A program made the position numbers and the translations under genes. DNA of 64,000 nt from CAVVNP01 sp963800235 (GTDB lineage Bacteria; Actinomycetota; Acidimicrobiia; Acidimicrobiales; Iamiaceae): positions 99,600 through 163,599 of the forward strand of contig CAWDAD010000002.1 of assembly GCA_963800235.1 (NCBI GenBank), written 5' to 3'. Within the stretch, counting starts at the first letter, position 1, and each line of letters opens with the position of its first letter. Below, one piece after another: positions 51,798-59,635 of this stretch. Under the pieces are notes generated by a model. The model was not told the DNA's origin. It did not search any database and was given only the letters and a program-made list of their open reading frames with translations.

Positions 51798-52721
51798 GTG
51801 CGGATCGGCTTCCTCGGGCCGATCGGCACCTTCACCGAGCAGGCGCTGCTGTCGCAGCCCGACCTGGCGGCCGGCGACCTGGTCCCGCTGCCGTCGATGC
51901 CCGACGTGCTGAACGCCGCCGCCACGGGCGAGGTCGATCTCGGGTTCGTGGCCATCGAGAACTCGATCGAGGGGTCCGTGAACGTCACCGTCGACACCCT
52001 CGTCTTCGACGTCGACCTCTACATCCAGCGCGAGGTCGTGCTGCCGGTGCAGATGAACCTGATGGGCCTGCCCGGCACCGCCCTCGACCGGGTGCGCGAG
52101 GTCGTGTCGATCCCGGTGGCCACCGCCCAGTGCCGGGACTTCCTGCAGGCCGAGCTGCCCCACGTCGTCGAGCGGGCCACCAACTCCACGGTGGAGGCGG
52201 CCCGGCTGGTCGCCGAGGGCGGCGACCCCTCGGTGGTGGCCATCGCCCCGACCATGGCCGCCGAGCTGCACGGGCTCGAGGTGCTGGCCACCGACGTCGA
52301 GGACCACCCGGACAACGCCACCCGGTTCGTGCTGGTCGGCCCGGGTTCGGTGGCCCCGCCGACCGGCCACGACAAGACCAGCCTGGTGATCTTCCAGCGG
52401 GCCGACCGCCCCGGCAGCCTGCTCGCCATCCTCCAGGAGTTCGCCGCCCGGGCCATCAACCTGACCAAGCTCGAGTCCCGGCCCACCAAGCGGGGGCTGG
52501 GGGAGTACTGCTTCATCGTCGACCTCGAGGGCCACATCGACGACGAGGTGGTGGCCGACTGCCTGCGGAACCTCAAGATGAAGCAGGCCGACGTGAAGTT
52601 CCTCGGCTCCTACCCCGCCGCGGGTGAGCACGGCCCGGCGCTCCGCCGTGACGTCGAGCGGGCGTGGCAGGACGCCTCGGCCTGGCTCGACGGCCTGCGC
52701 ACGCAGATCCGCCGGGGCTGA
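51798..52721 (+). CDS. pheA: Prephenate dehydratase with ACT domain
   Basis: A 307-aa enzyme making phenylpyruvate from prephenate in phenylalanine biosynthesis. The catalytic domain spans about residues 1-185 with 'VRIGFLGPIGTFTEQAL', 'GFVAIENSIEGSVN' and 'NATRFVLV'. A C-terminal ACT domain (about 197-275; 'KTSLVIFQRADRPGSLLAILQEFAARAINLTKLESRPTK', with the ESRP Phe-binding motif) gives feedback control. The GTG at 51798 starts the conserved protein. No chorismate mutase domain, as is common. Confidence 0.95.
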   Translation: MRIGFLGPIGTFTEQALLSQPDLAAGDLVPLPSMPDVLNAAATGEVDLGFVAIENSIEGSVNVTVDTLVFDVDLYIQREVVLPVQMNLMGLPGTALDRVREVVSIPVATAQCRDFLQAELPHVVERATNSTVEAARLVAEGGDPSVVAIAPTMAAELHGLEVLATDVEDHPDNATRFVLVGPGSVAPPTGHDKTSLVIFQRADRPGSLLAILQEFAARAINLTKLESRPTKRGLGEYCFIVDLEGHIDDEVVADCLRNLKMKQADVKFLGSYPAAGEHGPALRRDVERAWQDASAWLDGLRTQIRRG

Positions 52722-52743
52722 CCCGCCTTCTACGCTGCCGGGC

Positions 52744-52828
52744 GGAGCGGTGGCAGAGAGGACGATTGCAGCCGCCTTGAAAGCGGCCGACCCGCGAGGG
52801 TCCGGGGGTTCGAATCCCTCCCGCTCCG
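52744..52828 (+). tRNA. tRNA-Ser (anticodon TGA)
   Basis: An 85-nt type II tRNA with a long variable arm (GGCCGACCCGCGAGGGTCC). GGAGCGG/CCGCTCC acceptor stem, anticodon loop CTTGAAA (TGA), discriminator G73 as expected for serine. No encoded CCA. Confidence 0.96.
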
Positions 52829-52872
52829 CTCGGAGGTGGTGGATCGTTCGGGTTCGAGCGGAGCCACCGACC

Positions 52873-53361
52873 TCAGGTCGAGTGCGCCGCCCGGTCGCCG
52901 TCGAGCGACCGTCCACGCGAGGCGGCCACCGGCGGGGCGATCGGTCGGCCTCTCGGAACCGCGGTGGCCAGCAGCTGCTGGCGGTGCACCCGGGCCACGT
53001 TCTCGGCCAGGTCGAGGGCCCGGGTGGCGTTCGGCCCGACCCACCCGAGCTCGACCGTGTCGTGGAACAGCGACAGCCACCGCTCGAAGTGGGCGGGGGT
53101 GAAGGGCGAGCGGGCGTGGATCAGCGCATGGGCCCGGAACGGGTTGCCCTGGTAGCCCTCGATCCCGAGCAGGGCCCGGCTCCAGAACCGGGTGAGCTTG
53201 GACAGGTGCTCAGGCCAGTCCACGGCGGCGACGTCGTTGAAGACCGGGCCCAGCAGATCGTCCTGGGCCACGTCCTGGTAGAAGCGCCGGACCATCTCGG
53301 CCACCTCGGCCACGGTGTCGAGGTCGCCGGTCGGTGCCGGCCGGGCAGGACCGCCGCTCAT
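52873..53361 (-). CDS. Group III truncated hemoglobin
   Basis: A 162-aa globin. 'VAEMVRRFYQDVAQDDLLGPVFNDVAAVDWPEHLSKLTRFWSRALLGIEGYQGNPFRAHALIH' carries the FYxxVxxDDLLGPVF and HLxxLxxFWxxxLL features of group III (P-type) truncated hemoglobins. These bind O2 or NO and some act against nitrosative stress. The ATG overlaps the stop of the small ORF at 53358-53465 (ATGA). It is the last gene of the Rrf2-YwiC-globin operon. A disordered C-terminal tail is present. Confidence 0.92.
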   Translation of the reverse strand: MSGGPARPAPTGDLDTVAEVAEMVRRFYQDVAQDDLLGPVFNDVAAVDWPEHLSKLTRFWSRALLGIEGYQGNPFRAHALIHARSPFTPAHFERWLSLFHDTVELGWVGPNATRALDLAENVARVHRQQLLATAVPRGRPIAPPVAASRGRSLDGDRAAHST

Positions 53362-53465
53362 CGGTCCACCTGCGCCGGATCGCCGCCGCCGCCCGGCGTG
53401 CGGTCGACGCCGGTTCGGGGATCGACGCTCGGGGCCAGGGTCTCTTCGGTGAGGTCCGTCGACAT
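53358..53465 (-). CDS. 35-aa peptide upstream of globin
   Basis: A short ORF (MSTDLTEETLAPSVDPRTG...) between the YwiC-like gene and the globin. It has an AAGGGA site 10 nt upstream and an ATGA overlap with the globin start. It is acidic and hydrophilic with no motif. It may be a leader for coupling or a true small protein. Confidence 0.5.
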   Translation of the reverse strand: MSTDLTEETLAPSVDPRTGVDRTPGGGGDPAQVDR

Positions 53466-53482
53466 GGGGGGGTCCCTTCGGG

Positions 53483-54316
53483 TCAGGCCGGGATGAGGTG
53501 GGCGCCGATGCCGGCGGCGAGCACCACGCCCAGGCCCATCAAGCTCTGGCGGATGCCCAGCACGACCGGGCGCGGCAGTGGCCCGCGGTCGGTCACCCGC
53601 TGCACCCCGTGGACGGCGAGCACGGCGACCGCGCCGGCGAGCAGGCGGCGGTCGAGCGCGACGGCGGCGGCGGCCAGAGCCAGCGACGAGACATCGGCGG
53701 CGAGGAGGGCGCGTGCCCGGGCCGGCGACGTGGCATGGCCGTGCAGGCGGAGCACCTGGTCCTTGACGTGGGGGATGGAGGTGAGCGCCCTCGCGGCCAG
53801 GACGACCCACGCCGCTCCCGCGAGCCGGCTGCTCCCGCCTGCGGCCAGCACGATCATCGCCGCCACCGCGCACACCCCGATCGCGCCGGCCAGCTCGGGC
53901 AGGAGCCGGCGGCTGCGCGAGCGGCCGTCGAACCAGAGCTGCGCTCCGACGAGCGGCGCGGCGGCCACCGCCGGCCACCAGAACGGAGCCGACGAGAGGC
54001 GGACGGCCGCCACCACGAGCACGGTGAGGGCGGTGAGCTCGATGGCGGCGACCCGGGTCGCGAGGGCGGTGCGCGGCAGCGATCGCGCCCGTCGCCGGTC
54101 GACGAGGACGAGCTTGAGCGGGGTCCTGGCCAGGAAGGCCACCACGGCGGCGACGGCCAACGCCCCGCCGGCCCCGCTGAAGGCGATGATCAGCCCGAGC
54201 AGTCCGGGCTCGGCCACGAGACCCCACCCGCCGTGCTCGGACGGCACGGCCACGGCGCGGAGCCCGGAGCGGCGCGCCCCGCCGGCGGCGACCGGGGCGG
54301 GCAGGGCGGCGCTCAC
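53483..54316 (-). CDS. YwiC-like membrane protein
   Basis: A 277-aa protein. After a short Ala/Pro N-terminus comes 'VAVPSEHGGWGLVAEPGLLGLIIAF', a match to the YwiC-like family opening. About nine hydrophobic spans follow. Family function is unknown; it often accompanies nitrate or NO genes (ywiC is near the fnr/nar genes in Bacillus). GTG at 54316 overlaps the stop of the intended Rrf2 frame. In the sequence as given the Rrf2 frame runs into this gene without a stop because of a frameshift. Confidence 0.85.
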   Translation of the reverse strand: MSAALPAPVAAGGARRSGLRAVAVPSEHGGWGLVAEPGLLGLIIAFSGAGGALAVAAVVAFLARTPLKLVLVDRRRARSLPRTALATRVAAIELTALTVLVVAAVRLSSAPFWWPAVAAAPLVGAQLWFDGRSRSRRLLPELAGAIGVCAVAAMIVLAAGGSSRLAGAAWVVLAARALTSIPHVKDQVLRLHGHATSPARARALLAADVSSLALAAAAVALDRRLLAGAVAVLAVHGVQRVTDRGPLPRPVVLGIRQSLMGLGVVLAAGIGAHLIPA

Positions 54317-54724
54317 GGGGCGGCGCTCGGGCGGAGGCTCGACAGTCGGGTGTCGTCCAGCTGGGACAGCAGGTGGTGACGGGCGCTGGACCACGGCTCG
54401 TGCAGCGCGGCAGGGGGCGCTGGGGGTGCACGGACGGTCTTCGAGGACGCAGCGACCGGTGTCGGTGGCGCCCTCCACGGCTTCGATGACGCCGAGCACG
54501 CTCACGTCGTCGGCACCGACCAGGGCGCGGTACCCGCCCGCCGGCCCCGGTACCGATCGCACCCAGCCCTTGGCCACCAGCGGCGTCATCGCCTGCGACA
54601 AGAACCCCGGGGTGGTGCCGATCCGCTCCGCCAGCACCGACGCCTTCAGCTGGTCGCCGTCGGAGGCCAGCTCGAGCAGCGCTCGTGCCGCGAGATCGGA
54701 CCGGCGGGTGATCTCCAGTCGCAT
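54313..54724 (-). CDS. Rrf2-family iron-sulfur regulator (NsrR-like), frameshifted
   Basis: The intended product is a 136-aa Rrf2 regulator. The winged helix is 'MRLEITRRSDLAARALLELASDGDQLKASVLAERIGTTPGFLSQAMTPL', and three cysteines at residues 92, 99 and 105 ('CVLEDRPC...PC') would hold a [2Fe-2S] or [4Fe-4S] cluster, as in IscR and NsrR. After Cys105 the frame is wrong; one extra base at about 54409 separates it from the expected tail ALHEPWSSARHHLLSQLDDT, which ends in a TGA that overlaps the next gene's GTG. As given, the ORF would read into the YwiC-like gene as a 413-aa fusion. Either a sequencing error or a true loss of function. Confidence 0.85.
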
Positions 54725-54745
54725 AGTCGAAGACTACATGACTAC
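54724..54745. promoter_or_regulatory. Candidate operator of the Rrf2/globin operon
   Basis: Just at and before the ATG: TAGTC-GAA-GACTA (54724-54736, perfect 5-bp dyad) and the direct repeat GACTAC-AT-GACTAC (54732-54745). AT-rich relative to its surroundings. A plausible autoregulatory Rrf2 site, but it does not match a known NsrR consensus. Confidence 0.45.
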
Positions 54746-54777
54746 GACATCAGCCCCGGTGCCACCACGACGCCGAT

Positions 54778-55443
54778 CTACGACGCGGCCCCGGACGACG
54801 ACGCGTCGGTGCGGTCCTGGTAGAGCTCGTCGCTGCTGCCGGTGTCGACCGACTGGCCGGCGGGCCGGTAGGTGCACACGAGCACGCCGGTCGACGCGAC
54901 CTGGGAGTCGACCAGCTCGAAGGTCCGGCCGACGCCGTCGTCGCTGAAGATCCGCTTCCCGCCGCCGAGCACGACCGGCTCGATCATCAGGTGGAGCTCG
55001 TCGACCAGGCCGGCGCCGATCAGGCTGCGGACCAACGTGGGGCTGCCCATCACCGCCAGGTCGCCGCCGTCCCTGGCCCGCAGCCCGGCGATGGCGTCGA
55101 GGGCGCCGTCGGGGGCGATCACGTGCGAGTTGGGCCAGGTGATGTCCTCGGCGGTCAGCGTGCCGCTGACGACGTGCTTCTCGATGGCGTTCATCTGGTC
55201 GGCGAAGGGGTCCCCGGCCCGCTCGGGCCAGGCCGCGGCCATGCCGGTGAAGGTGCGCCGGCCGAACAGCAGCGCCTCGACCGAGGCGAACGTGGCGCCG
55301 ATGGCCGCACCCATCACCTCCGGGTCGAAGTGCGGCATGGACCAGCCGCCGTGGGCGAACCCGCCGTCGGTGTCCTCCTCGGGTCCGCCGGGCGCCTGCA
55401 CGACGCCGTCCAGGCTCATGAACTCGCTGACCACGATGCGCAC
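54778..55443 (-). CDS. RibD C-terminal / dihydrofolate-reductase-like protein
   Basis: A 221-aa protein with the DHFR-fold RibD_C pattern: 'MRIVVSEFMSLDGVVQAPGG' at the start, 'LLFGRRTFTGMAAAWP', 'DLAVMGSPTLVRSLIGAGLVDELHLMIEPVVLGGGKRIFSD' near residues 135-178. Such proteins bind NADPH and a pterin or riboflavin precursor; most are uncharacterised. It faces the frameshifted Rrf2 gene across 54 bp. Confidence 0.87.
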   Translation of the reverse strand: MRIVVSEFMSLDGVVQAPGGPEEDTDGGFAHGGWSMPHFDPEVMGAAIGATFASVEALLFGRRTFTGMAAAWPERAGDPFADQMNAIEKHVVSGTLTAEDITWPNSHVIAPDGALDAIAGLRARDGGDLAVMGSPTLVRSLIGAGLVDELHLMIEPVVLGGGKRIFSDDGVGRTFELVDSQVASTGVLVCTYRPAGQSVDTGSSDELYQDRTDASSSGAAS

Positions 55444-55575
55444 GTCGGCGCTCCTCTCTCGACGGGTTGACGAGCGGTGGGACGCAGCATCGTCGTCGGG
55501 CTCATCGGTCGACGCCCCATCGTCGCGTCCGGCGCCGCACCAGGCGTCGCCGCACCCGCCCTCGGCGGGCGGGTG

Positions 55576-56781
55576 TCACCGGGAGAGGTTGCGGCGGACC
55601 CAGGCCTGGGTGCGGTCCCCACCGGGGAGGTGCTGCACGGCCAGGAGGGTGCGGCCCCGCGCCTTCCGCCAGGCCACCGGGGGCAGGGCGGCGGCCATCG
55701 CTCGGGGCCGGGCGCGGCACAGGACGAGGTCGACGACGCGGTGGCCGTCGGGGGCGAAGGTGGTCTTGAACGGCCACGTCCCCCGCCCGAGGTCGAGCCA
55801 GGTGAACCCGCCGTCCCGATGGAGGTCGTCGACGACGTGCCAGAGCAGCACCTTGCCGGGCGAGCGGCGGGCCCAGGTCCGGTCGAACGCCAGCCGGGAG
55901 ACCCACAGGCAGCCGTCGCTGGCGTAGGCGTGGACGTAGGCCACCGGCCGGCCGTCGAGCCGGAGCACGGAGGATCGCACCAGGCCGAGCGCCGCCCACG
56001 CCGACAGCCGGCCCACGTCGGGCACCGGGCTGACCCCGGCCGAGCGGCGATCGGCGTGCCAGCTGCGGGCATCGACCTCGGCCACGGCCGCCACCAGCTC
56101 GGCCATCTCGTGGGGTGCGCGGTGGACGGTCACCGCCACGTCGTGATCCGACCGGTCGAAGCGGCGGACGTCGCGGAGCAGGTAGCGCCGGGTGTCGTGG
56201 CCGAGGTGCTGGCGGAAGTAGGCGTCGGTGTCGCCGGCCAGTCGGCTGCGGTGCCGGAAGGTGGAAGCCCCGGCGGTCGTGCACCACCACCCGGATCGAG
56301 GACCGAGGCGACGGGCGGCGGTGAGGAGTGCGGCCTCCACCGGGACCCCGCGGAAGGACACCAGGTCGGCGCTCGTCGCCTGGGCCAGCACGCCGTCGAG
56401 CAGCGCCTCGACCACGGCGGGCCGCTCCGGCGCCGCGAAGCCACCGCCGGGCACCTCGACCACGTCCAGGTCGAAGGAGACGACGGTCGGCCGGCTCGAG
56501 CGGAGCCGCACGTGCCACGCCCGACGCTGCCGGGAGCGCACCAGCGGGGCGATGCCCACCACCCGTTCCCCGTCCTCGGCCAGGACGGCGCTCGGCGCAC
56601 CCCGGTTCCAGTCGAGGAGCAGCTCGCGCCGCTGGACGAACTGGGGGATCGGGGCCGAGGTCCGGCACCGCTCCCAGCCCTCGACGCGCCGGAGGTCCGG
56701 GCCGTCGACACGACGGACGACAGGCGCGGCATCCGTCGCGGGGGGAGTGGCTGACCCCGAGGCCCGCTCGGCGCGCGTCAC
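55576..56781 (-). CDS. GNAT acyltransferase, BcsL/CelD type (second of pair)
   Basis: A 401-aa acetyltransferase of the Acetyltransf_6 type with two GNAT-like repeats. 'FVQRRELLLDWNRGAPSAVLAEDGERVVGIAPLV' in the first, 'VLRLDGRPVAYVHAYASDGCLWVSRLAFDRTWARRSPGKVLLWHVVDDLHRDG' in the second, and 'LGRGTWPFKTTFAP' near the C-terminus. Such proteins are seen in exopolysaccharide clusters and modify sugars or lipids; none of those genes is visible here. GTG start overlapping the stop of its neighbour (GTGA). Confidence 0.8.
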   Translation of the reverse strand: MTRAERASGSATPPATDAAPVVRRVDGPDLRRVEGWERCRTSAPIPQFVQRRELLLDWNRGAPSAVLAEDGERVVGIAPLVRSRQRRAWHVRLRSSRPTVVSFDLDVVEVPGGGFAAPERPAVVEALLDGVLAQATSADLVSFRGVPVEAALLTAARRLGPRSGWWCTTAGASTFRHRSRLAGDTDAYFRQHLGHDTRRYLLRDVRRFDRSDHDVAVTVHRAPHEMAELVAAVAEVDARSWHADRRSAGVSPVPDVGRLSAWAALGLVRSSVLRLDGRPVAYVHAYASDGCLWVSRLAFDRTWARRSPGKVLLWHVVDDLHRDGGFTWLDLGRGTWPFKTTFAPDGHRVVDLVLCRARPRAMAAALPPVAWRKARGRTLLAVQHLPGGDRTQAWVRRNLSR

Positions 56782-57917
56782 CGGCCGAGGCGTCGGCTGG
56801 AGAACCGCCGGGCAGCGTCGCCGGCCCCGGTGGCGGTCAGCGCCCGCACCGCCGTGCCCCGGACGGCGGCGTACCCCGCAGGCGGGGCGTAGGCCAGCAG
56901 CGCCCGGGGGGCTCGCCGGACGAGGTTCAGCTCGACCACCTCCACCCGGTCGTTGGCCCACCGTCGCTTGTACGGGTGGTCGCCGTAGCCGAAGTCGACG
57001 ACCCGGCTGCCCTCGTGGTGGGCGTCCTCGATGGCGCTGAGGACCAGGAGCCGACCGGGGGAGAGCGCACGCCACCTCGGGTCGAACGCCATCTTCACGA
57101 TGCGAAGGACCCCGTCGGCGGCGGTGGCCCACAGGAAGGCGCACGGCTCGTCACCGGCGGCCAGCAGGTAGGCGCGGAGCCGATGCCGACCGGCGTCCTT
57201 GCGCAGCTGCGCATCCCAACCCCCGGTGTGGGACCCGCCGACGGTGCCGTGCCAGCTCCGGCTCCACACCTGCTCGGCGTGGGCGACCAGATCGGGCACG
57301 TCCGCGAGGCGCCGCAGCCGACGGACGTGCAGGCCCTGCTCGGTGGCCCGTCGCCGGTCGCGCCGCAGGGCGGAGCGGTGCTTGGCGCTGCCCGTGCCGG
57401 CCAGGTAGGCGTCGAGGTCGTCGCCGAGCCGGCACAGCAGCCGGCTCTTGCTGGTGCCCCGGAGCAGCATCCGCTCGCCGGAGGCGGCCAACGCCTGGTG
57501 CAGGGTCGACCCGACCCGCACGGCCGGGAAGGTGAGGACGTCGGCCCGCCGGTGGCACCGGACCACCTCGGCCACCAGGGCGTCGGCCACGGCCCGGTCC
57601 TGCGAGCCGAGGACGGTCTCGCACGGAGCCTCGGCGACGGCGACGTCGAACGACGCGACCGTGCGCGTCGCCCCCGGCGTGCGGACGCGCCAGGGCTTGG
57701 CCTCGTGCCGGGCCAGCACGGGCAGGGCGGCGGTCAACCGGCCGGCGGGGTCGAGGGCGACGGCCGCGTCGAGGGTCGTGCCGTGCTCCCCGGATCGGAG
57801 GGCGAGCTCGTCCAATCGGTCGGCACTGCGGGGGAGGTCGCCGCGGCGGCGGCAGGCCTCCCATCCCTCCGCCAGCTCGTGGTCGCCGGACATCGCCCGC
57901 ACCACCCGTACGTCCAT
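56778..57917 (-). CDS. GNAT acyltransferase, BcsL/CelD type (first of pair)
   Basis: A 379-aa paralogue of the next gene: 'RRDRRRATEQGLHVRRLRRLADVPDLVAHAEQVWSRSWHG' and 'EPCAFLWATAADGVLRIVKMAFDPRWRALSPGRLLVLSAIEDAHHEGSRVVDFGYGDHPYKRRWA' match the second repeat of its partner. The ATG at 57917 has a G-rich ribosome site. The two likely arose by duplication and may act as a pair. No polysaccharide gene nearby. Confidence 0.8.
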   Translation of the reverse strand: MDVRVVRAMSGDHELAEGWEACRRRGDLPRSADRLDELALRSGEHGTTLDAAVALDPAGRLTAALPVLARHEAKPWRVRTPGATRTVASFDVAVAEAPCETVLGSQDRAVADALVAEVVRCHRRADVLTFPAVRVGSTLHQALAASGERMLLRGTSKSRLLCRLGDDLDAYLAGTGSAKHRSALRRDRRRATEQGLHVRRLRRLADVPDLVAHAEQVWSRSWHGTVGGSHTGGWDAQLRKDAGRHRLRAYLLAAGDEPCAFLWATAADGVLRIVKMAFDPRWRALSPGRLLVLSAIEDAHHEGSRVVDFGYGDHPYKRRWANDRVEVVELNLVRRAPRALLAYAPPAGYAAVRGTAVRALTATGAGDAARRFSSRRLGR

Positions 57918-58033
57918 GCCTGCCCCCCGTTCACCCGGCCGGCGGGGAACGCTAGCCCCGGTCCGCTGTCGAGCCCTCGGTGCGTGCCCGGCCCCGCCGG
58001 CGTCGGTCCCGCTCCGTTCGTACCATCGGCGGC

Positions 58034-58720
58034 GTGCTCGGCCACGGCGCCACCCCCGAGGAGTACCTGGCGCCGAGCGTCCCCGCCGGCCTGCCGTGGC
58101 GGGACCTCCCGGTGCTCGACGCACGGGATCCGTCGCTGGCCGAGCTGCTGGCGGTGGTCGAGGGCGACCCCCGGGCCTTCGACGTGCCGATCGTGCCGTG
58201 GCCGTTCGACGGCGCCCGACCGCTCGACCCGGGCACCGGCGTCGGCGGGGGCGTCACCGAGGGCGAGTTCACCTGCTGGTGGGAGGGCCGCCGGCTGCTG
58301 GCGAGCAACCAGGCGGTCGACGGCCGCTACGTCCTCGGCTTCTCCTGCGCCCCCGAGCACGCCGACGATCCGCCTGACGGCCGGTCCGGCGATGTCCCCG
58401 TGCGCGACCAGGTGCTGCTGTGGCACGTGAACCACCATCCCGACGGCGGTCAGCTGTTCGCCAGCCTCGACGGCGAGCCCTTCCTGGTGCCGGCCATCCC
58501 GCCGGGCGAGTCGCCCGACCTGGACCGCGCCGTGGTGGCGCGGTCCGACGGCTCCTTCGGCCTGTGCCTGCAGCCGGGGGTGTGGCACGACGGGGTGTAC
58601 CCGTGCCACGGCGACGGGCGGTTCCTGACCCGCCAGGGTCGGGTCCACGCCAGGGTGTCCGCCGACCTCGCCGACGAGCTCGGGTGCCTGCTGCGCATCC
58701 CGCTGCCCGGCCCGGCCTGA
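58034..58720 (+). CDS. AllA-like ureidoglycolate lyase family protein
   Basis: A 228-aa cupin-fold protein. 'DVPIVPWPFDGARPLDPGTG', 'EFTCWWEGRRLLASNQAV' and 'HVNHHPDGGQLFAS' followed by 'GVWHDGVYP' resemble ureidoglycolate lyase family proteins, which act in purine (allantoin) breakdown. No other allantoin genes are near, so the specific function is uncertain. The GTG at 58034 is chosen as the nearest start to the conserved region; the upstream residues to 57980 are poorly conserved-looking Arg repeats. Confidence 0.72.
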   Translation: MLGHGATPEEYLAPSVPAGLPWRDLPVLDARDPSLAELLAVVEGDPRAFDVPIVPWPFDGARPLDPGTGVGGGVTEGEFTCWWEGRRLLASNQAVDGRYVLGFSCAPEHADDPPDGRSGDVPVRDQVLLWHVNHHPDGGQLFASLDGEPFLVPAIPPGESPDLDRAVVARSDGSFGLCLQPGVWHDGVYPCHGDGRFLTRQGRVHARVSADLADELGCLLRIPLPGPA

Positions 58721-58723
58721 CGC

Positions 58724-59077
58724 TCAGCCGGCCAGGGCGGCGCGCAGGGCCTCGACCCGCTCGGGCACGACCCGCCAGTAGACCCAGCGGCCACGCTTCT
58801 CGCCGGTGATCAGGCCGGCTTCGGCCAGCGCCTTGGTGTGGTGGGACACCGTCGGCTGGGACTTGCCGAGCGGGCCCTGCAGCTCGCAGGAGCAGACCTC
58901 GTCGGCGGCGGCGACCAGGCTGAGCAGCCGGAGCCGCACCGGGTCGGCCAGGGCGGCGAAGGCGTGGGCCAGCTGGTCGGCCTCGTCCTGGTCGAGCGGT
59001 GCCGTCAGCACCGACGAGCAGCAGGCGTCGACAGCGGTGGGGGTGGCGTCGGGGGCGGGGCGTCGGGTGGTGGTCAT
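58724..59077 (-). CDS. arsR: ArsR-family arsenic-sensing repressor
   Basis: A 117-aa winged-helix repressor. 'AHAFAALADPVRLRLLSLVAAADEVCSCELQGPLGKSQPTVSHHTKALAEAGLITGEKRGRWVYW' is the ArsR core, with Cys-Ser-Cys (CSC) in the alpha3 metal site and a further Cys-Cys pair near residue 18. It represses the divergent arsenic operon and releases DNA on binding arsenite. The ATG at 59077 has a GGGAG site; the frame is open further but the earlier part is the operator. Confidence 0.9.
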   Translation of the reverse strand: MTTTRRPAPDATPTAVDACCSSVLTAPLDQDEADQLAHAFAALADPVRLRLLSLVAAADEVCSCELQGPLGKSQPTVSHHTKALAEAGLITGEKRGRWVYWRVVPERVEALRAALAG

Positions 59078-59099
59078 CGGGAGCTCCCGTGCAGACGCA

Positions 59100-59128
59100 T
59101 TGACAGTCGTCGATGCATTCGCGAGGAT
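59100..59128 (+). promoter_or_regulatory. Candidate promoter of the arsI operon
   Basis: TTGACA (59100-59105) is a perfect -35 box; 17 bp on is GAGGAT (59123-59128), a poor -10. It overlaps the TCGATGCAT repeats, which fits control by ArsR. Confidence 0.45.
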
Positions 59129-59139
59129 CGATGCATCGA
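59110..59139. promoter_or_regulatory. ArsR operator candidates
   Basis: TCGATGCAT occurs at 59110-59118 and again at 59128-59136, 18 bp apart; the second is part of the perfect palindrome TCGATGCATCGA (59128-59139). The symmetric repeats in the divergent gap suit binding by an ArsR dimer. Confidence 0.5.
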
Positions 59140-59169
59140 CACAGATCAATCTACCCGAGGAGCGATGCC

Positions 59170-59631
59170 ATGGCACGAGTGCAGCTGGCCCTGAACGTGG
59201 CCGATCTCGACGAGGCGGTCGACTTCTACTCGAAGCTGTTCGCGGCCGAGCCGGCCAAGCGCCGCCCCGGCTACGCCAACTTCGCGGTGAGCGACCCGCC
59301 GCTGAAGCTGGTGCTGATCGAGGGTGCGGGCGAACCGGGCAGCCTCAACCACCTCGGCGTCGAGGTCGAGGGCACCGACGAGGTACGGGCCGCCACCGAG
59401 CGGCTGCGGGGCGAGGGGCTCGCCACCGCCACCGAGGACGAGGTGTCCTGCTGCTACGCCGTGCAGGACAAGGTGTGGGTCGACGGACCCGCCGGTGAGC
59501 CGTGGGAGGTCTACACGGTGCTGTCCGACGCCGAGATGCCAGCCGGTCAGCTGCGGGCGGCGGAGCCCGAGTCGGGCGCCGACGCGATGTGCTGCGGCAG
59601 CGCCCCCGAGTCGGCCGCCCGCTGCTGCTGA
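59170..59631 (+). CDS. arsI: ArsI-type C-As lyase (VOC family) with Cys-rich tail
   Basis: A 153-aa VOC protein. 'MARVQLALNVADLDEAVDFYSKLFAAEPAKRRPGYANFAVSDPPLKLVLIE' is the first VOC unit, 'NHLGVEV' holds a metal His (61), and Cys94-Cys95 (EVSCCY) is the vicinal thiol pair that binds methylarsenite in ArsI. Glu113 (GEPWEVY) is the third ligand. These fit cleavage of the C-As bond of methylarsenite. The tail (GADAMCCGS...ARCC) has two more Cys-Cys pairs. SD GAGGAG at 59157-59162. First gene of the arsenic operon. Confidence 0.9.
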   Translation: MARVQLALNVADLDEAVDFYSKLFAAEPAKRRPGYANFAVSDPPLKLVLIEGAGEPGSLNHLGVEVEGTDEVRAATERLRGEGLATATEDEVSCCYAVQDKVWVDGPAGEPWEVYTVLSDAEMPAGQLRAAEPESGADAMCCGSAPESAARCC

Positions 59632-59635
59632 GCGG

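Noticed and set aside
53483..54724. A genuine 413-aa Rrf2-YwiC fusion protein
   Set aside because: The correct Rrf2 tail and stop are present in the next frame and overlap a normal GTG for the YwiC-like gene, so a frameshift is the simpler reading.
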